A DNA stretch of 64,000 nt from Prosthecobacter sp. (GTDB lineage: Bacteria > Verrucomicrobiota > Verrucomicrobiia > Verrucomicrobiales > Verrucomicrobiaceae). A model generated the notes under the pieces. The model was not told the origin of the DNA, made no database searches, and saw nothing but the letters and a program-made list of their open reading frames with translations. Of the stretch, positions 8,584-18,274 are shown piece after piece. Position numbers and translations under genes: made by a program. Numbering within the stretch: the stretch's first letter is position 1; each line of letters starts with the position of its first letter. The stretch is taken from assembly GCF_034366625.1 (NCBI RefSeq), contig NZ_JAXMIH010000010.1, forward strand, positions 186,001 through 250,000. Direction: 5' to 3'.

Positions 8584-9000
8584 CTATTTTTTGACCGTGA
8601 AGGGAATACGCGGGGAGTAGGGCCACAGCTTCGGAGCGCTCATGCCGATGGCCCCGAACAAGGTGCCGGGACTTTCGTCCACGTCATCGCGTGGATCGCC
8701 AAACCAAGCCGCCTGTGGATTGCCGGTCGTGTTGGCCACAAAGATGCCGCCCTCCTCCGAACGCCCGATCAAGACCCCGAGGGTACGAATGCGCTTCGGG
8801 GCCTTGTAATAGGTTCCGGCGGGTGAGACGACCTCTGCCTTGTACTCTCCAGCAGGGAACAAAATCCTTCCCTGGCCGCACTCCCGGGCTTCCTCTTGGG
8901 CCACCACGATGCCTGGGGCGTCTGGAGATGCGATTTCGACGGAACCGCAGGCGGCCAGCAGCAGCGGAAGAATAAGGCAGAAAGTACGGGGCAAATTCAT
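8584..9000 (-). CDS. Small predicted lipoprotein
   Basis: A 138-residue product from the ATG at 9000, chosen because it gives a lipoprotein signal with lipobox LLLAAC and Cys18. An upstream ATG at 9066 overlaps the stop codon of the sulfatase gene (ATGA) but would add 22 residues before the signal. The mature domain contains GRILFPAGEYKAEV and GGIFVANT; no family is recognised. Same strand as the sulfatase, so it may be expressed with it. Confidence 0.7.
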   Translation of the reverse strand: MNLPRTFCLILPLLLAACGSVEIASPDAPGIVVAQEEARECGQGRILFPAGEYKAEVVSPAGTYYKAPKRIRTLGVLIGRSEEGGIFVANTTGNPQAAWFGDPRDDVDESPGTLFGAIGMSAPKLWPYSPRIPFTVKK

Positions 9001-9062
9001 GCGGTTGGGGGTGGGTGATCTGGGTGGGAAGGCTGCTTCAGCATCAGGATTCATGCCATAAA

Positions 9063-10874
9063 TCATTTTGTCTTCAAGACGAGCGTCACCCGGCGCACTT
9101 CCGCCACACTCTGCCCGGCAATCTCCAGCGCCCGCAGCGTGAGCAAACCGCGCCCCGCCCGCAGATGGATCGTGCCGAGCGAGAGGCTATGGAAATCGCG
9201 CATGTAGCTTTCCCCCTTGCGGGACGCTCGGTCCTGGTCGTCCAGCAGACGCGGATACCAGCCCGGCGTCACCTTGCCGGTCGTTTTGGCATCGCCAAAA
9301 CTCAATTCGATCAGCGAACCCGCGTCGGGCTCCGGGCAAACGTAATCAATGCTCACCTCGTATTCGCCCGTTGTATGAACGTCGATATCCCAGGTCATGA
9401 AGTCCTCCTTCGTCTTCCAGTTCACGAAATACGAGCAGTTCGGCGCTCCGGAACTGCGTTTGATGTCGCCATGCGGCACGCCATCACGCGCTGGCAGCAT
9501 CGTGACCGGAAACTCCGCGTAACCGACTGGATAAGGCCGGTCATCGGCGAAATTGGCACCGCCTTTGCCCTTCGCCTTCCCCTTTCCTTTGCCAGCAGCG
9601 GCTGGTGCCATCGCATACGGCCTCCCAAACACCTCCTGATGCCATTTCGTCCCCGCAGCGGCCAGTTTCGCCGCGACCTCGGGTTCTTCGCTGGCGATGT
9701 CCTTCGTCTGCTTGGGATCAGCGACGATGTCAAACAATCCGCCCGAAGCATCCAGCCGATGTGTCTGGCTCCGCACGCTCAAACGCCCCCCGTTGTAGTT
9801 CATCAGCTCACGCGGCCCTCGCTTCCACTCGCCACCCGACAGCAGCGTGGAAAAATCCCAGCCATCGAGCGGCTTCGTGCTCACTGATTTCACCCCCGCC
9901 AGCGCTGTGATCGTCGGCAGCAGATCAATCGCCCCCGCGATCGGCGTGATCGTGGTCCCCGGCTTGATCTTGCCCGGCCAGCGGAAATACAGCACCGAGC
10001 GCACGCCGCCCTCATCCGTCACGCCCTTCTTGCCCTTCATGCTGCCGTTCCAGCGCACGCTGTTCGGTCCGTTGTCGCTGAAATACACCACAATCGTGTT
10101 CTCGCTCAGCTTCAACTCCTCCAGCTTCTTCAGCACACGCCCCACGTTCATGTCGATGTTGTCCATCATCGCCAGCACTGTGCGTGTGACATTGATGTCC
10201 TCCGCTTCACCATCCGCGCCGCGCATCGTCACCGGCGAGTCCTTGAACTTGTTCCAGTGCTCGTCCGGCACGCTGAAAGGCGAGTGCGGCGTCGTCAGCG
10301 GGATGTAGCAGAAAAACGGCTTCTCACGGTTCGTCTCGATGAACTCAACCGCCTTCCCCACCAGCACATCCACGATGAAGCCCTTCGCACGGAACATCTT
10401 CCCGTTGTGCTCCAGCGGCGGGTCAAAATACTCGCCCCAGTGGCCGCTGGTGTAGCCCACATACTCCTGAAACCCGCGGGCGTTCGGATGATACGGCCAC
10501 TGGCTGCCATTGTGCCATTTGCCAAACGCACCCGTCGAATAACCCGCCGCCAGAAAACTGTCCGCAACCGTCTTTTCATCCGTGTTGAGCCGCTCCTGAC
10601 CCGTCGAGACACCGAGCACACCACCGCGCGAATGATACCGTCCCGTCAAAAACTCCGCCCGTGTCGGCGCGCACAGCGCACACACAAAGAACCGGTCAAA
10701 ACTCGCCCCTGCCTTCGCCAGCGAATCAATGTTCGGCGTCTGGATGTTGGTGTTCCCATTGAGACTCAAATCACCCCAACCCGAATCATCCGCCAAAAAC
10801 ACCACCACATTCGGCGGCGCCGCTGGGAGTGAACACACCGCAAAAAGAAGTGAAAAGAGACTAAGTCGAATCAT
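9063..10874 (-). CDS. Secreted sulfatase (S1 family) with C-terminal accessory domain
   Basis: A 603-residue protein starting at the ATG at 10874, with a signal peptide of about 18 residues. Sulfatase features: the metal-binding ADDSGWGDL near residues 28-36, the formylglycine signature C-A-P-T-R at residues 68-72 followed by AEFLTGRY, and YFSDNGPN for the second metal site. Cys68 would be converted to formylglycine by a separate enzyme not encoded here. After residue about 430 a Lys/Gly-rich linker (GKGKGKAKGKGG) leads into a beta-rich C-terminal domain that may bind carbohydrate. It probably removes sulfate from a sulfated glycan in the periplasm or outside the cell. Divergent from the next sulfatase. 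Confidence 0.9.
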   Translation of the reverse strand: MIRLSLFSLLFAVCSLPAAPPNVVVFLADDSGWGDLSLNGNTNIQTPNIDSLAKAGASFDRFFVCALCAPTRAEFLTGRYHSRGGVLGVSTGQERLNTDEKTVADSFLAAGYSTGAFGKWHNGSQWPYHPNARGFQEYVGYTSGHWGEYFDPPLEHNGKMFRAKGFIVDVLVGKAVEFIETNREKPFFCYIPLTTPHSPFSVPDEHWNKFKDSPVTMRGADGEAEDINVTRTVLAMMDNIDMNVGRVLKKLEELKLSENTIVVYFSDNGPNSVRWNGSMKGKKGVTDEGGVRSVLYFRWPGKIKPGTTITPIAGAIDLLPTITALAGVKSVSTKPLDGWDFSTLLSGGEWKRGPRELMNYNGGRLSVRSQTHRLDASGGLFDIVADPKQTKDIASEEPEVAAKLAAAGTKWHQEVFGRPYAMAPAAAGKGKGKAKGKGGANFADDRPYPVGYAEFPVTMLPARDGVPHGDIKRSSGAPNCSYFVNWKTKEDFMTWDIDVHTTGEYEVSIDYVCPEPDAGSLIELSFGDAKTTGKVTPGWYPRLLDDQDRASRKGESYMRDFHSLSLGTIHLRAGRGLLTLRALEIAGQSVAEVRRVTLVLKTK

Positions 10875-11041
10875 GGCCGCCCCGTAACGCACTTCACACC
10901 ACCCGGCTATCACCCCCTCTTGCCCCGTTCCTCTCTATTTTCATCATTTCTCATTCTGGTTTTTGTCATGGCACAGACGCATGAGCTGCGCGGAGGCCTT
11001 GGGCGGAAAGAACACGATGCCAGCTCTGTTCTTGTCGCACC

Positions 11042-12421
11042 ATGAAGCTTATTTTCACCGTGATGCTGGGACTGGGGACCACGCTTCTCGCCGCCGCTCC
11101 CAAACCCAACATCGTCTTCATGTATGTGGACAATCTTGGCCACGGCGATCTTGGTTGTTATGGCAACCGCGAGGTGAAGACGCCGCGCATTGATCGTCTC
11201 GCCGCCGAGGGGGTGAGGTGCACGGATTTTTACGTCGTTTCATCCACCTGCACGGTGTCACGTGGTGCCTTGCTGACGGGGCGGCATCCGTTGCGCAATG
11301 GACTGGTGCATCAGTTGCGCACGGTGGAAAACTGGCATGGCGTGGGGCTGCCGCATCGTGAGAAGATCATGCCGCAGTATTTGCAGGAGGCGGGTTATGC
11401 CACGGCATGCTTTGGCAAGTGGAACATCGGCTTCGCGACGGGAAGCCGGCCCACAGAACGCGGATTCGATGAGTTTCTGGGCTGCCGCTCGGGCAACATC
11501 AATTACTTCACGCACACCTATCACGGCGAGTATGACATCTTCCGCGGCACGGAGCGTCATCATGTCGAGGGTTACAGCAGCGACATCTTCGCGGACAGCA
11601 CCTGCGATTACATCCGCCGACACGCGAAGGGTGAGAAACCGTTCTTCGTTTATCTGCCCTTCAACGCGCCGCACTACGTCAGCAGCATCAACATGAAGGA
11701 GGGCGAGAAGGCCGAGTGGCAGGCTCCACCAACGGCATTTGCTCGCTACGGCTGGGCGGCGGACGATGCGAACGAGAAGCACCGATACCTCGCCGTCCTC
11801 ACGGCGTTGGACGAAGCCGTGGGCCGTGTGATCGACACGTTGGACGCCACCGGTCTGCGCGAGAACACGCTGGTGATGTTCATTTCCGACATGGGACCAA
11901 TCCTGCGGCCCACGCATGGACTCGGTGTCGCCAGCGCGGGGATTTATCGTGATGGTGCGCCGAGTTTGTATGAGGGCGGCGTGCGCGTGCCGGCGATTCT
12001 CCGCTGGCCGGCCAAGATCAAGCCCGGCAGCGTTTCCAGCGCGATGCTGAGCCATCTCGACCTGCTGCCGACCTTTCTCGATCTCGCAGGACAGTCGATG
12101 CCCAAGGATCGCGTGCTCGATGGCCGCCCATGCCTTGCTGCGCTCACCGGCGCGGCGCCATCGCCGCATGAACGGCTCGTGTTTCACCTCGGCGGCACCG
12201 CCGCACTGCGCGAGGGCGCTTTGAAAATCATCCGCCCGAACGCGAAAGCAGCGTGGGAACTCTACGACCTTGCCAATGATCCTGCCGAAGCCAACAATCT
12301 AGCCAAGGAACGCCCTGCTGACGTCGAACGCCTGGCCACCGCTTTTGCGCAATGGCAGGAGGATGTGAAGAAGGATGCCAGCGAACCCGTTCTCTTCAAA
12401 CTCACCCCGTCCAAACCATGA
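11042..12421 (+). CDS. Secreted sulfatase with a divergent active-site signature
   Basis: A 459-residue arylsulfatase-like protein with a signal peptide (cut near residue 18, ending LAAA). The fold is clear: PNIVFMYVDNLGHGDLGCYG, LLTGRHPLRNG, GKWNIG and the C-terminal EGGVRVPAILRWP region. The catalytic signature reads C-T-V-S-R at residues 70-74, keeping the Cys and Arg but with Val in place of the usual Pro. The metal-site DD is DN (Asp30-Asn31), and the usual SDNG/SDHG is SDMG. It may have altered maturation, substrate or activity. It is first in a rightward set and its stop codon overlaps the next start (ATGA), implying translational coupling. Confidence 0.88.
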   Translation: MKLIFTVMLGLGTTLLAAAPKPNIVFMYVDNLGHGDLGCYGNREVKTPRIDRLAAEGVRCTDFYVVSSTCTVSRGALLTGRHPLRNGLVHQLRTVENWHGVGLPHREKIMPQYLQEAGYATACFGKWNIGFATGSRPTERGFDEFLGCRSGNINYFTHTYHGEYDIFRGTERHHVEGYSSDIFADSTCDYIRRHAKGEKPFFVYLPFNAPHYVSSINMKEGEKAEWQAPPTAFARYGWAADDANEKHRYLAVLTALDEAVGRVIDTLDATGLRENTLVMFISDMGPILRPTHGLGVASAGIYRDGAPSLYEGGVRVPAILRWPAKIKPGSVSSAMLSHLDLLPTFLDLAGQSMPKDRVLDGRPCLAALTGAAPSPHERLVFHLGGTAALREGALKIIRPNAKAAWELYDLANDPAEANNLAKERPADVERLATAFAQWQEDVKKDASEPVLFKLTPSKP

Positions 12422-13203
12422 TCCGCCCTCTGCTTCACCTTTGCGCCATTCTCTTTGTCACCTGCGCCTCCGCCCAGGAGGTGTCACTTCCCTCGAAGGA
12501 TAAACTTCACCTCTACCTGCTCGTCGGACAGTCCAACATGGCCGGACGTGGCGTGGTGGAGGAGCAGGACAAGACGCCCCATCCACGTGTGCTGATGCTG
12601 AGCAAGGAGGGCAAGTGGGTGCCGGCGATTGATCCGCTGCATTTCGACAAATCAGCCGCAGGCGTCGGACTCGGCAAGACCTTTGCCCAAATCGTCGCCG
12701 AGGCGAATCCAGGCGTGACGATTGGACTCATCCCATGCGCCGTGGGCGGCTCACCCATCGACACCTGGAAGCCGGGCGTGTTTTATCCGGCCACGAAAAG
12801 CCATCCGTGGGATGACATGGCGAAGCGTGTCGCGCTCGCGCTGCCCGCCGGCACGCTGAAAGGCATCCTCTGGCATCAAGGCGAGAGCGACAGCAAGCCT
12901 GAACTCGCCCAGGCCTACGAAGCAAAGCTGCATGATCTGGTGAAACGTCTGCGCGAACTGGTGAATGCGCCCGAAGCGCCCTTCATCGCCGGTCAGATGG
13001 GCAAGTTTGATGGTGTGCCCTGGACGCCGGAAGCCGTCATCGTGGACAAAGCGCATCAAGATCTGGCCAAGAAGGTGCCGCACACCGCATTCGTCAGCGC
13101 CGAGGGGTTGAAACACAAAGGGGACAAGGTTCACTTTGATTCGGCTTCGTTTCGGGAACTCGGAAAACGTTATGCGGAGGCGTATTTGAAGATGGTGAAG
13201 TGA
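12418..13203 (+). CDS. Secreted SGNH hydrolase, sialate O-acetylesterase-like
   Basis: A 261-residue protein with a signal peptide (about 19 residues, ending ASA). It matches the SASA/carbohydrate-esterase-6 group of SGNH hydrolases: block I GQSNMAGRG with Ser39 as nucleophile, the WHQGESD block, and DKVHFDSASFRELG with the catalytic Asp/His near the end. Such enzymes remove acetyl groups from sugars. The start at 12418 overlaps the sulfatase stop by four bases. Coupled expression with a sulfatase suggests joint removal of sulfate and acetyl decorations from one polysaccharide. Confidence 0.88.
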   Translation: MIRPLLHLCAILFVTCASAQEVSLPSKDKLHLYLLVGQSNMAGRGVVEEQDKTPHPRVLMLSKEGKWVPAIDPLHFDKSAAGVGLGKTFAQIVAEANPGVTIGLIPCAVGGSPIDTWKPGVFYPATKSHPWDDMAKRVALALPAGTLKGILWHQGESDSKPELAQAYEAKLHDLVKRLRELVNAPEAPFIAGQMGKFDGVPWTPEAVIVDKAHQDLAKKVPHTAFVSAEGLKHKGDKVHFDSASFRELGKRYAEAYLKMVK

Positions 13204-13249
13204 GGTGATGCGGAAAAGGACATGCTTCAGGGCCGTATCCCCATGCACC

Positions 13250-15349
13250 ATGATTCGCCGACTCCTTCCACTCGCTCTTCTGTTTGTAACACCATCTCTC
13301 CACGCTGAATTCAAAGCCGGGGCTGCGGTCATCGACATCACGCCGCCGAAACTGCCCGTTTTGGTCAATGGCGGGATGCTGAGCCGCTATGTGGACAAGA
13401 TCAACACGCGCGTGAATGCGCGGGCCATCGTGGTGACGGATGGGAAAGAACAGATCGCCATCGTTGTGGCCGATAGTTGCATGATGAGTCGTGAAGTGCT
13501 CGACGAAGCGAAAAAAATGGCCGCAGCGAAGACGGGTATCGCAATGGATCACATGCTGATCTCGGCCACGCATGCGCATTCGGCACCCGCATCAATGGGA
13601 TGCCTCGGAACCGATCCTGATCCGAACTATGTGCCCTTTTTGAAGGAGAAGCTGGTGGAGGCCATTGCGGCGGCACAGGCGGAGCTGAAGCCAGCACGCA
13701 TTGGTTTTGCCAAGGGGAACGCGGCGGAGTTCACGGCACTGCGGCAGTGGATTCGGCGACCGGATCGCATCGCGGAAGATCCATTCGGCAACAAAACGGT
13801 GCGCGCCGCCATGCACGCGGGTGCCAAGTGGGATGATGCCGTGGGTGAAGCGGGGCCGGAAGATCCTGATCTGTCACTGATCTCGATTCAGACGAAGGAC
13901 GGCAAGCCGCTGGCGGTGCTGGCAAACTTCTCGATGCACTACTTCGGTGATAAAGACATCAGTGCGGACTACTTCGGGCTGTTCTCGGAAGGATTGAAAC
14001 AGCGCATCGACCCGCAAGGCAAGATGGTGGGCATCATGTCGCATGGATGCAGCGGGGACATCTATCGCGTGGATTACACAGTGCCTGCGGAGCAGCGACC
14101 CAAGCCGACCATCGACGAATACACGAACGGACTGCTCGACATCGCGATGAAGGCCTACGCAGGCATCAAGTATGGCGACCAACCCGTGATCGCGATGGCG
14201 GAGAAGCGCATGACGCTGAAATACCGTGTGCCGGACAAGCAGCGTCTCGAATGGGCACAGCGCATCGTCGCGGAGATGGGAGATCGTTTGGCGAAGACAC
14301 CCACGGAGGTTTATGCACGTGAGCAGATCATCCTGCATGAGCGGCAGCAGACGGAGATCGTGGTGCAGGCGCTGCGCCTCGGCGACATCGGCATCGCGAC
14401 GACGCCGAATGAAACGTACGCGATCACCGGCCTGAAGATCAAAGCCGCCAGTCCCCTGCCTTACAACATGGTCATCGAACTGGCCAATGGTGGCGACGGC
14501 TACATCCCGCCGCCGGAGATGCATGCCTGGGGCGGCTACAACACTTGGGCGGCACGTTCCGCCGGTCTGGAAGTGATGGCGGAGCCGAAGATCGCGGCTG
14601 CGGCCATCGAAATGCTCGAAAAGGTCGCCAACAAGCCACGTCATCAATGGAAACTCAGCAATGGAGCGGCGGCGAAGGCTGTGCTGGCTCTGAAACCCGC
14701 CGCTTACTGGCGCTTGAATGAGTTCACCGGCCCGGTGGCTGCTGATGCGAGCAGCCATGGACACGACGCGACGTATGAGCGTGATGTGGCCTACTATTTG
14801 GAAGGCCCGAAGTCGCAGGCCTTCTGCGCCAACGACAACATCAACCGCGCACCGCATCTGGTTGGCGCCCGCATCCGGTCACGCTTTGCCGGTTATGGCG
14901 ACCACTACTCGGTTTCCCTCTGGTTCTGGAATGGCATGCCGAATGACGGACGCGACACCAGCGGATGGCTGTTCTCCATCGGTCACGATCACAGCCTCAG
15001 TGCGTACGGCGACCACCTCGGCATCGGCGGCAAAAGCGGGCACACGGGCAAGTTGATCTTCTTCACCGGCACGGACGATAAAGCCCTCGTGGCCGGCAAG
15101 ACCGAGATTCCACGCTGGCAGTGGCAGCATCTGGTGCTGGTTCGCGACAAGAATGCGGTGCGTGTTTACCTCAACGGCACACTCGAACTCCAAGCTCAAA
15201 ACCTCATTGATCCCTTCCAGCCCGTGGGAGAACTCTTCTTCGGCGGGCGCAGCGACAATGAGTCGAACTGGGAAGGCAGGCTCGATGAGATCGCGGTGTT
15301 TGATCGTGCGTTGACTGCGGAGGAGGTCGGGAAACTGGGGGTGAAATGA
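13250..15349 (+). CDS. Neutral-ceramidase-like secreted protein with C-terminal LamG domain
   Basis: A 699-residue protein starting at 13250, where a signal peptide follows (cut near residue 19). Residues about 20-480 resemble the neutral/alkaline ceramidase N-terminal domain: AGAAVIDITPP, VVADSCMMSREV, the metal-binding ATHAHSAPAS and NFSMHYFGD. From about residue 495 a LamG/concanavalin-A-like domain follows (AAYWRLNEFTGPVAAD, HYSVSLWFWNG, LDEIAVFDRALTAEEV). Planctomycetes and Verrucomicrobia have many such proteins of unknown substrate, so true ceramidase activity is not assured. It lies 46 bases after the esterase in the same direction. Confidence 0.85.
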   Translation: MIRRLLPLALLFVTPSLHAEFKAGAAVIDITPPKLPVLVNGGMLSRYVDKINTRVNARAIVVTDGKEQIAIVVADSCMMSREVLDEAKKMAAAKTGIAMDHMLISATHAHSAPASMGCLGTDPDPNYVPFLKEKLVEAIAAAQAELKPARIGFAKGNAAEFTALRQWIRRPDRIAEDPFGNKTVRAAMHAGAKWDDAVGEAGPEDPDLSLISIQTKDGKPLAVLANFSMHYFGDKDISADYFGLFSEGLKQRIDPQGKMVGIMSHGCSGDIYRVDYTVPAEQRPKPTIDEYTNGLLDIAMKAYAGIKYGDQPVIAMAEKRMTLKYRVPDKQRLEWAQRIVAEMGDRLAKTPTEVYAREQIILHERQQTEIVVQALRLGDIGIATTPNETYAITGLKIKAASPLPYNMVIELANGGDGYIPPPEMHAWGGYNTWAARSAGLEVMAEPKIAAAAIEMLEKVANKPRHQWKLSNGAAAKAVLALKPAAYWRLNEFTGPVAADASSHGHDATYERDVAYYLEGPKSQAFCANDNINRAPHLVGARIRSRFAGYGDHYSVSLWFWNGMPNDGRDTSGWLFSIGHDHSLSAYGDHLGIGGKSGHTGKLIFFTGTDDKALVAGKTEIPRWQWQHLVLVRDKNAVRVYLNGTLELQAQNLIDPFQPVGELFFGGRSDNESNWEGRLDEIAVFDRALTAEEVGKLGVK

Positions 15350-15430
15350 GGGAGTGAAGCTGTTCATGCACACAGCCTTTTGCGCCGAACTGTCCCTTGC
15401 ATCCCCCTTCCCGCTGGCTAACAGCGTCAG

Positions 15431-15466
15431 TCCCTGATTCAAACAGGGCTGCGGGAATACCCGCAG
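15431..15466 (+). promoter_or_regulatory. Two stem-loops in the kup leader
   Basis: CCCTG pairs with CAGGG across a seven-base loop (15432-15448). A second 7-bp stem, CTGCGGG with loop AATA (15449-15466), ends seven bases before the kup ATG. An extended first stem and the second stem would compete for 15449-15451. There is no Shine-Dalgarno sequence in the gap after the hairpin. It may control translation or simply be structured leader RNA. Confidence 0.4.
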
Positions 15467-15473
15467 ACTCTTC

Positions 15474-17360
15474 ATGTCAGAACACAAGAATTCAAACAGT
15501 TGGACCCTGGCCCTCGTGGCTTTGGGAGTGGTTTTTGGGGACATCGGCACCAGTCCGCTCTATGCGCTTCGGGAATGCCTCGCCCATGCCGGGTATGTGC
15601 CGGGCAAGGATGGCGTGGAAATGGTCTATGGACCCATCTCGCTGATGTTCTGGTCGCTGACCCTCATGGTGTCGATCAAGTACCTCAGCCTGCTCAGCCA
15701 GGCCACTGCGCAGGGAGAGGGCGGCATGTTTGCTCTGCTGTCGCTACTGCGGTCGAAAAAAGACGCGCTCACGCCGCGCAGCACGGCCTTCGTCGTGCTC
15801 GTGGTCCTGTTCGGGGCGGCCCTGCTTTATGGCGACGGCATGATCACCCCCGCCATCTCAGTGCTCTCCGCCGTGGAGGGTCTGAAACAAGTGAGCGAGG
15901 GCATGTCGCAAAAAGTCATCGTGTACATCTCCGTGGCCATCATCTTCGGCCTGTTCCTGGTGCAGAAACACGGCACCGCGCGGATCGGCGTGGCCTTCGG
16001 CCCGATCATGATCCTCTGGTTCGCCACGCTGGCGGGGCTGGGGCTGTATCGCTTCATTGAGCATCCCGAAGTCATCTCCGCGCTCTCCCCGCACTGGGGT
16101 TTCAGCTACATGCTGCATCACGGCTATCACGGCATCGTCATCATGGGCATGGTGTTGCTCTCGGTGACCGGGTGTGAGGCGCTGTATGCCGACATCGGCC
16201 ATTTTGGGGCCAAACCGCTCAAGCGTGCCTGGTTCATCCTGGTCTATCCATCCCTGGTCCTCAACTACCTCGGCCAGGGGGCACTGGTGATCAGTGATGC
16301 CAACGCGCTGGAGCATCCCTTCTTCAAACTCGTGCCGCAATCGCTGCTGGTGCCGATGGTCATCCTTGCCACCGCCGCCACCATCATCGCCTCCCAGGCC
16401 ATGATCACCGGCGTGTACTCGCTCACCCAGCAGGCGGTGCAGCTCGGCTACCTGCCGCGTCTGAAGATCATCCATACCAATCCCGACGTGCGCGGCCAGA
16501 TCTACATGCCGCAGGTGAATTTCCTCCTCATGACCGCCTGCATCGCGCTGGTCATCGGCTTTGAGACCTCCAGCAATCTTGCCTCCGCCTACGGCCTCTC
16601 CGTCTCCCTGGAGATGTTCCTCACCAGCATCCTGTTTTTCTTCGTGGCACGCCGCATCTGGGGCTGGGCCTTCTGGAAGGCCTTCCTGCCGGTGCTCGTT
16701 TTCACCATCATTGAGCTGGGCTACGTCACCGGCAGCCTCGTCAAATTCATGCAGGGCGCGTGGTTCCCGCTCGTCGTCGCCGCCGGCATCTGGATCGTCA
16801 TGAAAACTTGGACCGATGGCCGCGCCATTCTGTTCCAGGCCATGCAACGCGGCCGCCTGCCCGTGCAGTTCCTCGTCGATGAGATCAAAAAGGACCGCAT
16901 CATCCGCGTGCCCGGCACCGCCGTCTTCATGTCCGCCAGCGCCGACGGCCTGCCGCTGGCCCTGCTGCATCATTTGAAGCACAACAAGGCCCTGCACCAG
17001 CAGGTCGTGCTGCTCACCGTACGCTTTGAGGGCGTGCCCTACGTCCAGGACGCGACCCGCCACGAGATCAGCGAGTACCACAATGAGTTTTACCGCGTGC
17101 TCCTGCGCTACGGCTTCTCCGAGTCCCCGGATGTGTTCAACGACCTCTGCCAGGCCATGAGCGAGAAGACCAAGGTCAAACGCAACGGCATCACCTTCTA
17201 CCAAAGCCGCGAGGTGCTCCTGACCAACGGCCCCGGCAAGATGGCCGCATGGCGGAAGAAGCTATTCGTCATGCTCTCCCGTCTCTCCCGCCCCGCCACC
17301 GGCTACTTCGATCTTCCGCCGCGGCAGGTCATCGAACTGGGCATCCAGTTGGAAGTGTAA
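15474..17360 (+). CDS. kup: Potassium uptake protein Kup
   Basis: A 628-residue KUP/HAK/KT transporter. The N-terminus has ALGVVFGDIGTSPLYALREC, the family hallmark, followed by about 12 membrane helices to near residue 450 and a cytoplasmic C-terminal domain of about 170 residues. Kup mediates proton-coupled potassium uptake. Length is normal. It appears monocistronic, with a structured leader upstream; no known riboswitch core is visible. The hydrolase gene starts 14 bases downstream. Confidence 0.96.
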   Translation: MSEHKNSNSWTLALVALGVVFGDIGTSPLYALRECLAHAGYVPGKDGVEMVYGPISLMFWSLTLMVSIKYLSLLSQATAQGEGGMFALLSLLRSKKDALTPRSTAFVVLVVLFGAALLYGDGMITPAISVLSAVEGLKQVSEGMSQKVIVYISVAIIFGLFLVQKHGTARIGVAFGPIMILWFATLAGLGLYRFIEHPEVISALSPHWGFSYMLHHGYHGIVIMGMVLLSVTGCEALYADIGHFGAKPLKRAWFILVYPSLVLNYLGQGALVISDANALEHPFFKLVPQSLLVPMVILATAATIIASQAMITGVYSLTQQAVQLGYLPRLKIIHTNPDVRGQIYMPQVNFLLMTACIALVIGFETSSNLASAYGLSVSLEMFLTSILFFFVARRIWGWAFWKAFLPVLVFTIIELGYVTGSLVKFMQGAWFPLVVAAGIWIVMKTWTDGRAILFQAMQRGRLPVQFLVDEIKKDRIIRVPGTAVFMSASADGLPLALLHHLKHNKALHQQVVLLTVRFEGVPYVQDATRHEISEYHNEFYRVLLRYGFSESPDVFNDLCQAMSEKTKVKRNGITFYQSREVLLTNGPGKMAAWRKKLFVMLSRLSRPATGYFDLPPRQVIELGIQLEV

Positions 17361-17374
17361 AAGAAGCGCGCCGC

Positions 17375-18271
17375 ATGGTTTCATTCCGTCTCCCCCTCCT
17401 TTTCCTGTGCCTGTTGGCAGGAGGAAACGTCCAAGCCCAAACTTCCACCCACGCCAACGTGCCCTACGGCACGCATGAGCGGCAGGTGCTGGACTTTTAC
17501 CAAGCGAAGGCCGAACAGCCGACGCCGCTGCTGTTTTTCGTCCACGGCGGCGGATGGATGAGCGGGGACAAGGCCAATCCCGATTTTCTGGTGAAATGCC
17601 TCGAAAACGGCATCTCGGTGGCCTCGATCAACTACCGCCTCATCGCGGATGCCACGGCAGCGAAGATTGACCCGCCAGTGAAGGCCTGTTTGGACGATGC
17701 AGCGCGAGCCTTGCAGTTCGTGCGCAGCAAGGCGGCTGACTGGCACATCGACAAAGACCGCATCGGTGGCTGTGGCGGCTCGGCGGGTGGTTTCACGGCG
17801 CTGTGGCTGGCGTTTCACCCGGACATGGCCGACCCGAAGAGCGCGGATCCAATTTCCCGCGAATCAACCCGGCTGCGCTGTGTGCTGGCCTTCGTGCCAC
17901 AGACCACGCTGGACCCAAAGCAGATGCAGGCGTGGATTCCCAACAATCAATACGGCAATCACGCCTTCGCTCTGGGCAGCATGCAGGAGTTCCTCGACAA
18001 ACGGGAGCCTCTGCTGCCGTGGATCGAGCGCTTCTCGCCTTATGCCCTCGCCAGCTCGGATGACCCGCCAGTGCTGCTGTTTTACGACAACACGCCCAAC
18101 CTCGGCCAGCCCTACAAAGACCCGCCGCACTCTGCCAATTTCGGCGCGGGTATCGCCGAGAAGCTCAAAGCCGTCGGGATCGAGCACGAGATCAATTACA
18201 ACAATGACTACGCCCACATGAAGTGGCCGGACCTGTTCGGCTTTCTGGCGGAGAAATTGAAAACCAAGTAA
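17375..18271 (+). CDS. Secreted alpha/beta-hydrolase (esterase/lipase-like)
   Basis: A 298-residue protein with a signal peptide (about 22 residues, ending VQAQ). The oxyanion-hole motif HGGGW is at residues 57-61, the nucleophile elbow is GGSAGG, and the C-terminal His is likely in DYAHMKWP. This is the HSL/BD-FAE-like esterase layout, typical of carboxylesterases including those acting on plant polysaccharide esters; the substrate is unknown. The open frame extends upstream into kup, but the ATG at 17375 gives the signal peptide. It ends four bases from the convergent helicase gene with no terminator between. Confidence 0.85.
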   Translation: MVSFRLPLLFLCLLAGGNVQAQTSTHANVPYGTHERQVLDFYQAKAEQPTPLLFFVHGGGWMSGDKANPDFLVKCLENGISVASINYRLIADATAAKIDPPVKACLDDAARALQFVRSKAADWHIDKDRIGGCGGSAGGFTALWLAFHPDMADPKSADPISRESTRLRCVLAFVPQTTLDPKQMQAWIPNNQYGNHAFALGSMQEFLDKREPLLPWIERFSPYALASSDDPPVLLFYDNTPNLGQPYKDPPHSANFGAGIAEKLKAVGIEHEINYNNDYAHMKWPDLFGFLAEKLKTK

Positions 18272-18274
18272 TGG

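Noticed and set aside
15350-15473. c-di-AMP (ydaO-type) riboswitch upstream of kup
   Set aside because: The position fits a potassium transporter, but the conserved core sequences of that riboswitch are not recognisable; only two simple stems are seen.
15858-17204. 448-codon leftward open frame opposite kup
   Set aside because: Antisense shadow of the Kup gene, His/Glu/Gln-rich with no domain.
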